Assembly: GCF_004791695.1 (NCBI RefSeq)
Contig: NZ_SRSO01000021.1
Span: 35,720-99,719 of the forward strand
DNA from: Flavivirga rizhaonensis
GTDB taxonomy: Bacteria; Bacteroidota; Bacteroidia; Flavobacteriales; Flavobacteriaceae
Length of the DNA: 64,000 nucleotides
Direction: 5' to 3'
Part shown: positions 1 to 7,223 of the stretch, one piece after another
How the letters are laid out: every line of letters starts with the position of its first letter
How positions within the stretch are numbered: the stretch's first letter is position 1
Program-made: the position numbers and the translations under genes
The notes under the pieces: model-generated
Told to the model about the DNA's origin: nothing
The model's database searches: none
What the model saw: the letters and a program-made list of their open reading frames with translations, nothing else

Positions 1-242
1 GGTGGACAGGAAAGACCTACGGTAATAAAGAATTTTTACTCAATGCCGTTAATTATTTACTAGATGATAATGGACTTATAAACATTCGATCCAAAGAAAT
101 TGCCATAGCATTCCTTAATCATCAAAAAATAGCAGCGCAAAAAAGCAAGTGGCAACTTATAAACATAGCATTACCGCTGGTCTTATTAGCCTTTTTCGGA
201 TTAGGTTTTAATTACTTCAGAAAGAAAAGACACGCTTCTTAA
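1..242 (+). CDS. gldG: GldG, gliding-motility ABC transporter component (3' end only)
   Basis: Only the last 79 codons are present (reading frame from base 3, stop TAA at 240-242). The fragment reads WTGKTYGNKEFLLNAV, then LLDDNGLINIRSKE, and ends in a single hydrophobic segment (about INIALPLVLLAFFGLGFNYF) followed by a basic tail. This matches the C-terminus of GldG, which with GldA and GldF forms an ABC-type complex required for gliding in Flavobacterium johnsoniae. Its position directly before dnaN is the usual flavobacterial order (gldF-gldG-dnaN). The C-terminal membrane anchor is visible. The rest of the protein lies outside the window, so integrity cannot be judged. Confidence 0.85.
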   Translation, partial: WTGKTYGNKEFLLNAVNYLLDDNGLINIRSKEIAIAFLNHQKIAAQKSKWQLINIALPLVLLAFFGLGFNYFRKKRHAS

Positions 243-281
243 ATGTTAATAAGTTTGTTTCCAATTTTAGTCCGTTTCGAA

Positions 282-289
282 TATATTTG
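282..289 (+). promoter_or_regulatory. Putative -7 box of the dnaN promoter
   Basis: TATATTTG matches the Bacteroidota -7 consensus TAnnTTTG and lies 38 bases before the dnaN ATG. A TTTG at 254-257 could be the -33 element, but the 24-base spacing is longer than the usual 19-21, so only the -7 box is convincing. Confidence 0.5.
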
Positions 290-327
290 TAAGTAGCTTT
301 ATTAAAATTTAAACTCATTGTAAATAC

Positions 328-1446
328 ATGAAATTTATAGTATCCAGTACCTATTTATTAAAACAATTACAAGTTTTAGGGGGTGTCATTAATAGCTCTA
401 ATACCTTACCTATTTTAGATAATTTTTTATTTGAATTAGAGCATACCAAATTGACTGTTTCGGCGAGCGATTTAGAAACCACTATGTCGTCGTCTCTTGA
501 CGTTGAAAGTGATAGTGAAGGCAGTGTAGCTATTCCTGCTCGTTTGTTATTAGATACTTTAAAAACATTTCCTGAACAACCGCTTACGTTTGTTGTAGAA
601 GACAATAATACCATTGAAATTAGCTCAAATCATGGTAAATATGCTTTGGCTTATGCTGATGGTAATGAGTTCCCAAAAGCAGTTGCTCTTGAAGACCCAA
701 GTAAAACAGTTGTTACTGGAGATATACTAGCTACAGCGATTAGTAAAACTATTTTTGCTGCTGGAAATGACGATTTACGCCCAGTAATGAGTGGTGTATT
801 TTTTCAATTTTCAACAGAAGGTCTAACCTTTGTTGCTACAGATGCTCATAAATTAGTAAAATATACACGTGAAGATATTAAGGCTAACCAAGTTGCAGAA
901 TTTATTATGCCTAAAAAACCTTTAAATCTTTTAAAGGGTATTTTAGCTGCCAAAGAAGAAGATGTCACTATTGAGTATAACGAATCGAATGCAAAATTTA
1001 CATTTGAAAACTCTGAGTTAATTTGCCGTTTAATTGATGGAAAATACCCTAATTATGAAGCCGTTATACCAAAAGAAAACCCTAATAAATTAGTTATAGA
1101 CAGAACACAGTTTTTAAACTCTGTAAGACGTGTGAGTATCTTTTCGAATAAAACAACACACCAAATACGTTTAAAAATTGCCGGTGCAGAGCTTAATATT
1201 TCAGCAGAAGATATCGATTACAGTAATAAGGCAGAAGAACGTTTAACTTGTGACTACCAGGGTGACGACATGCAAATTGGTTTCAACTCACGTTTTCTAA
1301 CTGAGATGCTAAACAACCTGGGGTCAGACGAGGTACAACTAGAAATGAGTATGCCAAATAGAGCTGGTATTTTAACTCCTATAGACGGACTTGATGAAGG
1401 TGAGCAAATTACAATGCTTGTAATGCCAGTAATGCTAAATTCATAA
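328..1446 (+). CDS. dnaN: DNA polymerase III subunit beta (sliding clamp)
   Basis: A 372-residue protein of normal length for the bacterial beta clamp. It starts MKFIVSSTYLLKQLQ and ends MLVMPVMLNS, the typical C-terminal strand (consensus VMPMRL-like), and contains three repeats of the clamp fold. It encircles DNA and tethers DNA polymerase III and other clamp-binding proteins during replication and repair. The ATG follows a promoter-like TATATTTG box, giving a short leader. It sits 85 bases after gldG, as in other Flavobacteriaceae, whereas dnaA lies about 37 kb away. It is followed by a cluster of palindromic repeats rather than by recF. Confidence 0.97.
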   Translation: MKFIVSSTYLLKQLQVLGGVINSSNTLPILDNFLFELEHTKLTVSASDLETTMSSSLDVESDSEGSVAIPARLLLDTLKTFPEQPLTFVVEDNNTIEISSNHGKYALAYADGNEFPKAVALEDPSKTVVTGDILATAISKTIFAAGNDDLRPVMSGVFFQFSTEGLTFVATDAHKLVKYTREDIKANQVAEFIMPKKPLNLLKGILAAKEEDVTIEYNESNAKFTFENSELICRLIDGKYPNYEAVIPKENPNKLVIDRTQFLNSVRRVSIFSNKTTHQIRLKIAGAELNISAEDIDYSNKAEERLTCDYQGDDMQIGFNSRFLTEMLNNLGSDEVQLEMSMPNRAGILTPIDGLDEGEQITMLVMPVMLNS

Positions 1447-1495
1447 ATTAATTCCTGCGAAAGGAATCTCGATAATAAAAAAATACTACTATAAT

Positions 1496-1626
1496 GAGGC
1501 TGTCTAAAAAGTGTCATTCTGAATGGAATGAAGAATCTCTTTAAAATATATGACTCTGATTATGAGTGAAATAAGATTCTTCGCGTTGCTCTGAATGACA
1601 AGATTAACCACTTTTCAGACAGCCTC
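1496..1626. repeat. 131-bp MITE-like hairpin element, copy 1
   Basis: The ends are inverted repeats: GAGGCTGTCTAAAAAG on the left and CTTTTCAGACAGCCTC on the right. The inverted repeat extends outward through TATAAT/ATTATA. Inside is a second palindrome built from TGTCATTCTGAATGG...GAAGAATCT and its inverse, a Bacteroidota intergenic repeat type. A second element with the same ends and exactly the same length lies at 34534-34664. No transposase is present, so it is non-autonomous or a REP-like hairpin. It would also fold strongly as RNA. Confidence 0.75.
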
Positions 1627-1647
1627 ATTATATATAGCTCAAAAAAA

Positions 1648-1702
1648 TTCCTGTCTTCACAGGAATAAAAAACGCCCACTGAAAGGTGAGCGTTTTATTT
1701 AT
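1648..1702. terminator. Two adjacent hairpins, the second a bidirectional terminator
   Basis: ATTCCTGT-CTTC-ACAGGAAT forms a perfect 8-bp hairpin. It is followed by AAAACGCCCAC-TGAAAG-GTGAGCGTTTT (1669-1696), flanked by A-rich sequence on the left and ATTTAT on the right. The second is a plausible rho-independent terminator for dnaN read-through and for the minus-strand gene on the other side. Confidence 0.5.
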
Positions 1703-1782
1703 CTCCTACTAAAATAAACTAACTAATAAAAATCTAGAGATAAACTATTTTTTAATAATGATGATTCCCTTTTATTTAAATT

Positions 1783-2124
1783 TTAACTTATAAAATTAAA
1801 AGACAAAGGGTATGTTGGCACTTCTCCTTTACTAGCTTTAATAGCATTTACAATAGGAAAAACTATAGAAATAACACCTAAAATTATAAAGCCTAATAAA
1901 CCCAAGCCAAATAACAATATTAAGGGAATACATATTATAAAATAAACAATTAAACTTAACTGAAAGTTTATAATGTTTTTACCGTGCTTGTCCATTTGAT
2001 AAACTTTTTCTTTTTGTGTAAGCCATAATACTAATGGTAATAATAAACTACCAAAACCAGTTACCAAAGTTATTAATTGACTTAAATGGGTAATGACTAA
2101 AAGTTGATTATCTTGTCTCATCAT
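1783..2124 (-). CDS. DUF4870 (Tic20-like) membrane protein
   Basis: A 113-residue protein. After a polar start (MMRQDNQLLVITHLSQ) it has a hydrophobic segment at about 20-36 and two more around 53-75 and 76-95. The motif LVLWLTQKEKVYQMDKHGKNIINFQLS (in part) is the hallmark of DUF4870, where an aromatic/charged stretch follows the first membrane helix. The function of the family is unknown and it is placed near the Tic20 fold. The second Met is an equally good start. A second, shorter relative with the same topology is encoded at 10406-10747. The gene stands alone between the dnaN repeat cluster and a cytochrome gene. Confidence 0.75.
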   Translation of the reverse strand: MMRQDNQLLVITHLSQLITLVTGFGSLLLPLVLWLTQKEKVYQMDKHGKNIINFQLSLIVYFIICIPLILLFGLGLLGFIILGVISIVFPIVNAIKASKGEVPTYPLSFNFIS

Positions 2125-2270
2125 TGTGATTTGTTTTTGATTGATACTTATATGACGCAGTATTTAACAAAATGTTACAACATTATCGAATTTCATTTTA
2201 GAGAAATAAGTTTACCTAACAAGTGAAATATTTAAAATGCTCAGTTATAAAACACATAAATAATACTCTA

Positions 2271-2310
2271 AAAAAAGAGATTAGCACCATTTTGCGCTAA
2301 ATTCTTTTTA
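2271..2310 (-). terminator. Bidirectional-looking terminator downstream of the cytochrome gene
   Basis: A hairpin with stem TTAGC/GCTAA and an outer stem AAAAAGA/TCTTTTT lies between the end of the minus-strand cytochrome gene and the DUF4870 gene start. On the minus strand the outer arm gives a T-rich tail. Confidence 0.5.
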
Positions 2311-2351
2311 CAGCATAATATAGAAATTGATTATTCTATAAATGGCATAAT

Positions 2352-2813
2352 TTATCTTTTCATATTCCCTCTCATTTGTTTGTAATGTTGCTCAAACCAT
2401 ACAGGTTGTTCAATTTGATTGTCAAACATATAGTCTGCTATTTGCCCAATAATCTCTTCTGAATAAGGTAATTTTTGCATGACTCCAAATCGTCTAACAG
2501 CCCCATACATTTTTGCATCTTTCTCATTTGGGTTTTTTATCCAATCTTGCATACTATTTACAAATTCTTCTTTTGATGTATCTGGAAAAATATATCGTTT
2601 TTTAATTGCTATCATTGGAGGCCCCAACCTTTCAGCTTCACTTGTGGTAGCATCGTGACATAAATAACAGTGTGTTTCCATAAGCTTTTTACCTGGGTGT
2701 CCCTGATTATTTTGACTAAAAGATTCCGTTAAATTTTTACTATGTTCATCTTTAGATTTTTTACAGCTTGTAAACATAAAAATGGATACCATAAAAAAGA
2801 TTAATACTTTCAT
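2352..2813 (-). CDS. c-type cytochrome lipoprotein
   Basis: 153 residues. Residues 1-17 form a lipoprotein signal peptide ending in the lipobox FTSC (Cys17). One haem-c motif, C49-Y-L-C52-H53, is present, with Met112 in GVMQKLPYS as the probable distal axial ligand. The protein is therefore predicted to be a monohaem electron carrier anchored in the envelope by a lipid, exposed to the periplasm. The spacer after the lipid Cys is lysine-rich. It lies 17 bases downstream of the universal stress protein gene on the same strand, suggesting joint transcription, perhaps under low-oxygen or respiratory stress (inference). The redox partner cannot be told from sequence. Confidence 0.85.
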   Translation of the reverse strand: MKVLIFFMVSIFMFTSCKKSKDEHSKNLTESFSQNNQGHPGKKLMETHCYLCHDATTSEAERLGPPMIAIKKRYIFPDTSKEEFVNSMQDWIKNPNEKDAKMYGAVRRFGVMQKLPYSEEIIGQIADYMFDNQIEQPVWFEQHYKQMRGNMKR

Positions 2814-2829
2814 TTCACATATTTTTAAG

Positions 2830-3669
2830 TTAATTATTTTTCATTACCAGAAAGGGGATATCGATACTAAAAGCAAAAGTTTCAACCAAATGTTTATTAA
2901 ACAAACGTTCTAAAAAAGAATGTTTCTCATCTACCATACATAGCATTTTTATATTATTCCTAATGATATACTTATGTACAACATCATACATATCTTTAGT
3001 TTTTACATCTATATAATCATGAATAGAATTCGGGAAATGTGAATTAAAAAAATCGACATTCTTGCCTTGTTTCTGTACTAAATGGTTTTCGTCAGCAACG
3101 TGTAAAACATGTAACTTAGAATCGTTTTGAGCTACTAAATCGACTAAAGGTTTTAAGTGAGTAATATCAAATGAATTCACATTGTTAGTAGTAAAGAGCA
3201 ATTTATGTAAGTCAGAAAAAACACAATTATCAGGAATTGCAAGTACTGGCGCTTTACATCGCTGTATAACTCGTACCGTATTGCTTCCAAAGATCACCTT
3301 TTGTAATCCAGAAGCTCCTTTAGTTCCCATAATTATCAAATCAACTTGGTTTTTTTCAGAAACTTGATTGATAGAATCTATAAAGTTATCATAATCAACC
3401 ATTGGGTGAAAATGGTGTTTATCATTTTTATCACGCTTTTTTAATTTAGAAATAATGTTTGATAAGGATTTTTTAGCAGCATCGATTATGGTTTTATAAA
3501 TAGTTGTAGACGATGCAACAGCAATCATGTCATCAGAAATAAATGATGATGCCTTTTGCACATTTAGCAAATAAAATTCACACTCAACATCCTTAAACAA
3601 TGCTACGGCAAAATCAATAGAATTCATTGAGTTCTTGGAAAAATCGGTGGGTAACAATATAGTTTTCAT
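2830..3669 (-). CDS. Universal stress protein, two tandem USP domains
   Basis: I take the start at MKTILLPTDFSKNS (base 3669), which gives 279 residues. An upstream in-frame start would add 13 hydrophobic residues unlike any USP. The first half has the nucleotide-binding signature G-TK-G-(9 residues)-G-S in GTKGASGLQKVIFGSN, as in ATP-binding UspA-type proteins. The C-terminal half is a second, more degenerate USP domain lacking that motif. Such double-domain cytosolic proteins accumulate under growth arrest or oxygen shift in other bacteria. It is likely cotranscribed with the downstream cytochrome gene. Confidence 0.88.
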   Translation of the reverse strand: MKTILLPTDFSKNSMNSIDFAVALFKDVECEFYLLNVQKASSFISDDMIAVASSTTIYKTIIDAAKKSLSNIISKLKKRDKNDKHHFHPMVDYDNFIDSINQVSEKNQVDLIIMGTKGASGLQKVIFGSNTVRVIQRCKAPVLAIPDNCVFSDLHKLLFTTNNVNSFDITHLKPLVDLVAQNDSKLHVLHVADENHLVQKQGKNVDFFNSHFPNSIHDYIDVKTKDMYDVVHKYIIRNNIKMLCMVDEKHSFLERLFNKHLVETFAFSIDIPFLVMKNN

Positions 3670-3802
3670 TGAAATACTGAATAGGATTTCAAGTAAATAT
3701 AGTATCACCTCCCCAAAAAAACTATGACAAATATCAGTTGTGATCTATTACTTACATTTATAGTGAAAAATTAAAAATAATTTAAAATATTTCATTTTCG
3801 GC

Positions 3803-3895
3803 ACAATTAATGCTATCGTACAATGTGGACATATAAATTTTGATTTTTTGTAGTAATAATAGACTATAACTCTCGAATTAGTACAATTAATCGTA
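3803..3895. promoter_or_regulatory. Direct repeat ACAATTAAT...CGTAC in divergent intergenic region
   Basis: ACAATTAATGCTATCGTAC at 3803-3821 and ACAATTAATCGTAC at 3882-3895 share both half-motifs with a 5-base difference in spacing. They lie between the divergent USP and small membrane-protein genes and could be operator sites. No regulator is identifiable. Confidence 0.3.
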
Positions 3896-3941
3896 CCAAA
3901 AATTAAATCAAGAATCTGGTTTAAAAGAATAAATATTTTAA

Positions 3942-4226
3942 ATGAAAATAATCTTTGTTTTTTTAGCTATTTTAGCTTCAATCTTAGCAACAATGCTAAT
4001 TGGACTTCTAATTTATAACTTAGAAATTATGTCCATTATAGCTGGATTAACATTTGGGTTAGTGGTATTTTACTTTTCAAAAAAAAGTAGTCAGGCAAAA
4101 AAAGTAATTCAGTTTACATTCTTGGTTACTGCTATAGTATTAGCTATAGTTGCATATAAATTTATCTTTGATAAAAATGACATGGTAAATACCGAAACTT
4201 TACAAATCACAAAAAGCAGATTTTAA
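3942..4226 (+). CDS. Small three-helix membrane protein, function unknown
   Basis: 94 residues, mostly hydrophobic. Helices lie at roughly 3-23, 25-45 and 55-76, and the C-terminal tail FDKNDMVNTETLQITKSRF is polar. A lysine-rich connector (KKSSQAKK) sits between helices two and three. I do not recognise the family. The coding frame is uninterrupted and the codon use matches its neighbours. It is preceded by a 270-bp divergent intergenic region holding a direct repeat that may be regulatory, and followed by the promoter of the M28 peptidase pair. Confidence 0.6.
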   Translation: MKIIFVFLAILASILATMLIGLLIYNLEIMSIIAGLTFGLVVFYFSKKSSQAKKVIQFTFLVTAIVLAIVAYKFIFDKNDMVNTETLQITKSRF

Positions 4227-4296
4227 ATAAAAAAACATATTAAAATCTTCAAAATTTTTAATGAAAATTTCACCTTTTCAGGTAAGTAATTTCTCC

Positions 4297-4314
4297 TATA
4301 TTTGTATATATTTG
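4297..4314 (+). promoter_or_regulatory. Twin TATATTTG -7 boxes before the first M28 peptidase
   Basis: TATATTTG occurs at 4297-4304 and again at 4307-4314, exactly one DNA helical turn apart. Both match the Bacteroidota -7 consensus. The start codon at 4413 is about 100 bases downstream, leaving a longish leader. Confidence 0.5.
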
Positions 4315-4412
4315 TAAACTAAAGCTTAGACTAAGACTAGCACACTAAAGTTTTCTCGCCCTCGAAAATGATTTGGCTATTCGTTACATGTAAAAATCGG
4401 ACTAAAAAACGC

Positions 4413-5462
4413 ATGAAACACTTTTATATACTATCGGTAATCCTTGTGGGTACTTGTTCCACGCCAAAGTATACTACAAGAATCCAAAACCTTAAAGATA
4501 GTATTCAATTGGTAGATAGTACGCAAGTAATAAACTACGCTAATACCATAACTGTCAAAGAACTAAAAACACATTTATATAAATTTTCTTCAGATGAATT
4601 TGAAGGTAGAAAGGTTGGAGAAAAAGGGCAAAAATTAGCTTCTGAATTTTTAAAATCATACTATAAAAATGAGAACATCGAATCTCCTTTTGGGGGTGAC
4701 AATTATTATCAGGTTATTCCTGAAACTTTCTTTTCGAAAGGTATTAAAGATTCAGAAAATGTTTTAGCATATATAGAAGGTAGTAAGTATCCAGAAGAAA
4801 TTATTATTATTTCCGCACATCTAGATCATCTTGGTATTTCTGATAATGGTCAAATAAATCATGGTGCAGATGATGATGGTTCTGGCACTGTAGCAATGAT
4901 GGAAATGGCTCAAGCTTTTAAATTAGCTAAAAAAGATGGTCATGGGCCAAAACGTAGTATCTTGTTTTTACATTTAACCGCAGAAGAAATAGGTAAACAA
5001 GGTTCAGAATTCTATACGCAACATCCAGTGTTTCCTTTAGAAAATACTATTGCTAATCTTAATATCGATATGATAGGAAGAGTTGACGAAATACATCAAA
5101 ACAATAAAGATTACATATATTTAATTGGATCAGACAGACTAAGTAAGGAGCTGCATTATTTATCTGAAAAAATAAATACGTCCTATTTCAACATAGATAT
5201 AGATTACAAATATAATGTTGAAGGTGAAGCGCATAAATATTACTCGCGCTCAGATCACTATAATTTTGCTTTAAAAGGCATTCCTGTTATTTTTTATTTT
5301 AATGGAGAGCATAGTGATTACCACGAACCTACAGATACGCCTGATAAAATAGATTATGATCTTTTACAAAGGCGTACAAAGCTTATATTTACTACTGCAT
5401 GGCAAATTGCCAATCAGAAACATCGTATCGTAATTGACGAATACAATGAACTGTTAAATTAG
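4413..5462 (+). CDS. M28 family zinc metallopeptidase, putative lipoprotein
   Basis: 349 residues from MKHFYILSVILVGTC. A longer in-frame start at 4368 would put a charged stretch before the signal peptide. The Cys at the end of the signal sequence suggests a lipoprotein, though VGTC is an imperfect lipobox. The M28 (aminopeptidase-type) zinc site is complete: His136, Asp153 in HGADDDGSG, Glu191/Glu192 in TAEEIG, Asp219 in NIDMIG and His304 in YHEPTDTPDK. It should hydrolyse N-terminal peptide bonds with two zinc ions outside the cytoplasm. The next gene is a close paralogue, so this is a tandem duplication. Confidence 0.87.
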   Translation: MKHFYILSVILVGTCSTPKYTTRIQNLKDSIQLVDSTQVINYANTITVKELKTHLYKFSSDEFEGRKVGEKGQKLASEFLKSYYKNENIESPFGGDNYYQVIPETFFSKGIKDSENVLAYIEGSKYPEEIIIISAHLDHLGISDNGQINHGADDDGSGTVAMMEMAQAFKLAKKDGHGPKRSILFLHLTAEEIGKQGSEFYTQHPVFPLENTIANLNIDMIGRVDEIHQNNKDYIYLIGSDRLSKELHYLSEKINTSYFNIDIDYKYNVEGEAHKYYSRSDHYNFALKGIPVIFYFNGEHSDYHEPTDTPDKIDYDLLQRRTKLIFTTAWQIANQKHRIVIDEYNELLN

Positions 5463-5525
5463 ATTCAAAAATTGTTATTCTATTAATTCATTTTTGTAAT
5501 ATCGTACGAAATATATTTTTATAAA

Positions 5526-6536
5526 ATGAAAAATTTAGTAATTCTTCTATACACTACACTATCTATCGTTGGATGTAGTAATTCACAAAATAAGAAGCTA
5601 TCAAAAAATATTGGTGATGTTACAAAATATGCAAAAACTATTACAGCAGATGAATTAAAAGAAGCTCTTTATACATACGCTTCAGATGAATTTAAAGGCA
5701 GAAAAACAGGTGAACCTGGGCAAAAAAAAGCTGTAGAATTTATTAAAAACCATTATGTATCTACAGGCATCCAGTCTCCTATTGCAAAGGGTGATTATTT
5801 TCAAGAAATTCCTGCGTCTTATTTTTCCGGTAGTATAAAGGATTCTGAAAATGTTTTAGCATATATAAAAGGTACAGAAAAACCAGATGAAGTGGTTATA
5901 ATTTCGGCACACTTAGATCATATTGGCATTTCTGAAAATGGCGATATTTACAATGGCGCAGATGATGATGGATCTGGCACCGTTGCCATTTTAGAAATTG
6001 CTGAAGCTTTTAAAGCTGCTTCAGATAAAGGTCATGGTCCTAAACGTTCTATTTTATTTTTACATGTTACAGGTGAAGAAATAGGATTATTTGGTTCTAG
6101 ATACTATACAGATGAAGACCCTATAATACCTTTAACAAATACAGTTGCAAATTTAAATATAGATATGATTGGTCGTGTAGATCGAAAACATGAGAATAAT
6201 AGAAACTATGTATACTTAATAGGATCGGATAAACTAAGTAAGGAATTGCATAATATATCTGAAACGGTGAACAAGAAATATATTAATATGACGTTTGATT
6301 ATACATATAATGATGATGATGACCCAAATCGTTTTTATTATCGTTCTGATCATTATAATTTTGCAAAAAATAACATCCCTGTTATATTTTATTTTAATGG
6401 CACGCATGCCGATTATCATAAACCTTCTGATACTCCAGACAAAATTCAATACGATTTGTTAGAAACACGAGCGCGATTAATTTTCCATACAGCCTGGGAA
6501 ATTGCAAATAGAAGTGAGCGGGTAAAAGTGGATTAA
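5526..6536 (+). CDS. M28 family zinc metallopeptidase, lipoprotein (tandem paralogue)
   Basis: 336 residues with a clear lipoprotein signal ending SIVGC (Cys17). Predicted di-zinc ligands are His129, Asp146, Asp213 and His298, with Glu184/Glu185 as catalytic base and ligand. It aligns along its whole length with the preceding gene (shared blocks KDSENVLAYI, HGPKRSILFLH, LIGSDKLSKEL, RSDHYNFA). The two start codons are preceded by different intergenic sequence, and no shared promoter repeat is seen. The pair probably arose by local duplication and may differ in peptide preference. A terminator-type hairpin follows at 6611-6644. Confidence 0.88.
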   Translation: MKNLVILLYTTLSIVGCSNSQNKKLSKNIGDVTKYAKTITADELKEALYTYASDEFKGRKTGEPGQKKAVEFIKNHYVSTGIQSPIAKGDYFQEIPASYFSGSIKDSENVLAYIKGTEKPDEVVIISAHLDHIGISENGDIYNGADDDGSGTVAILEIAEAFKAASDKGHGPKRSILFLHVTGEEIGLFGSRYYTDEDPIIPLTNTVANLNIDMIGRVDRKHENNRNYVYLIGSDKLSKELHNISETVNKKYINMTFDYTYNDDDDPNRFYYRSDHYNFAKNNIPVIFYFNGTHADYHKPSDTPDKIQYDLLETRARLIFHTAWEIANRSERVKVD

Positions 6537-6610
6537 GACATAATTATTTTGCAACAAAGGTTTAGAAATCTATAAATCACGTAATATTCATAAAAAGCAC
6601 TAAAACAGAC

Positions 6611-6644
6611 AAAAAAAGCCTTTCAAAAATTTGAAAGGCTTTTA
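6611..6644 (-). terminator. Rho-independent terminator between M28 gene and tRNA-His (works both ways)
   Basis: AAAAGCCTTTCAAA-AA-TTTGAAAGGCTTTT is a perfect 14-bp hairpin. Read on the minus strand it is followed by seven T residues, immediately downstream of tRNA-His. On the plus strand it ends the M28 operon. Confidence 0.8.
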
Positions 6645-6650
6645 CTTTTG

Positions 6651-6725
6651 GGTGGATGATGGGATTCGAACCCACGACCCTTGGTACCACAAACCAATGC
6701 TCTAACCAACTGAGCTACAACCACC
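6651..6725 (-). tRNA. tRNA-His (anticodon GTG)
   Basis: The cloverleaf is complete. It has G(-1) opposite C73 typical of tRNA-His, D arm AGCTCAGTTGGTTAGAGC, anticodon stem TTGGT/ACCAA with loop TTGTGGT (anticodon GTG), and T arm GTGGG-TTCGAAT-CCCAT. The CCA tail is not encoded. The acceptor stem 5' strand is GTGGTTG and the 3' strand CATCCAC, which leaves a U5-U68 mismatch. It is transcribed on the minus strand and ends at a strong terminator hairpin. Confidence 0.95.
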
Positions 6726-6736
6726 ATGTAACGCAT

Positions 6737-7198
6737 TTTGTAATGCGTGTGCAAATGTAATTGATTTAAACTTTATCTACAAAGACTTTTTTAATATTTT
6801 ATATAAAAAAATTTGAATATCTGTTTTTAATCATAACCCTCTAATGTTAGCAATGACAAGCCTATCAAAAAGTTAATCACCAAAATATCTTCCATTAAGC
6901 TTGTAAACGAATTCATTTAAGTATAGTTGAAGGTATTTTCCCTTGATCTTGTGATATAATCTTCTTTATAGCTATAAAAATTCTACATTTAAGTTTAGGT
7001 GGGATTCGTACTTGACAAATATTAATTTTCCTTTTGTTAGCTTTTAATGGTATGAATATCATTCTCCCTATACTTTTTTCTATAAGAATAAGTAGTGCCA
7101 AAACCAAAGGGCTTTATCCTAACATCATTAAATTCATAAAATAGATAAATCACGAGCGTTTCATTTTAATCTTTTATTAAAAAATGAAAAAAAATATG
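6737..7198. other. Gene-poor region between tRNA-His and the BatA-domain gene
   Basis: About 460 AT-rich bases. Only a 64-codon minus-strand frame (6913-7107) is open, and its basic, low-complexity product has no recognisable feature. It could be eroded DNA beside the tRNA. No attachment-site repeat of the tRNA 3' end is visible here. Confidence 0.4.
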
Positions 7199-7206
7199 TA
7201 GTTTTG
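7199..7206 (+). promoter_or_regulatory. -7 box of the BatA-domain operon
   Basis: TAGTTTTG matches TAnnTTTG and lies 17 bases before the ATG at 7224, implying a very short leader. Confidence 0.45.
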
Positions 7207-7223
7207 AGAAATCATAAAAATGA

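Noticed and set aside
6913..7107. 64-codon minus-strand open frame between tRNA-His and the BatA-domain gene
   Set aside because: Basic, low-complexity product with no family resemblance and no promoter-like box; could be eroded DNA but not supportable as a gene.
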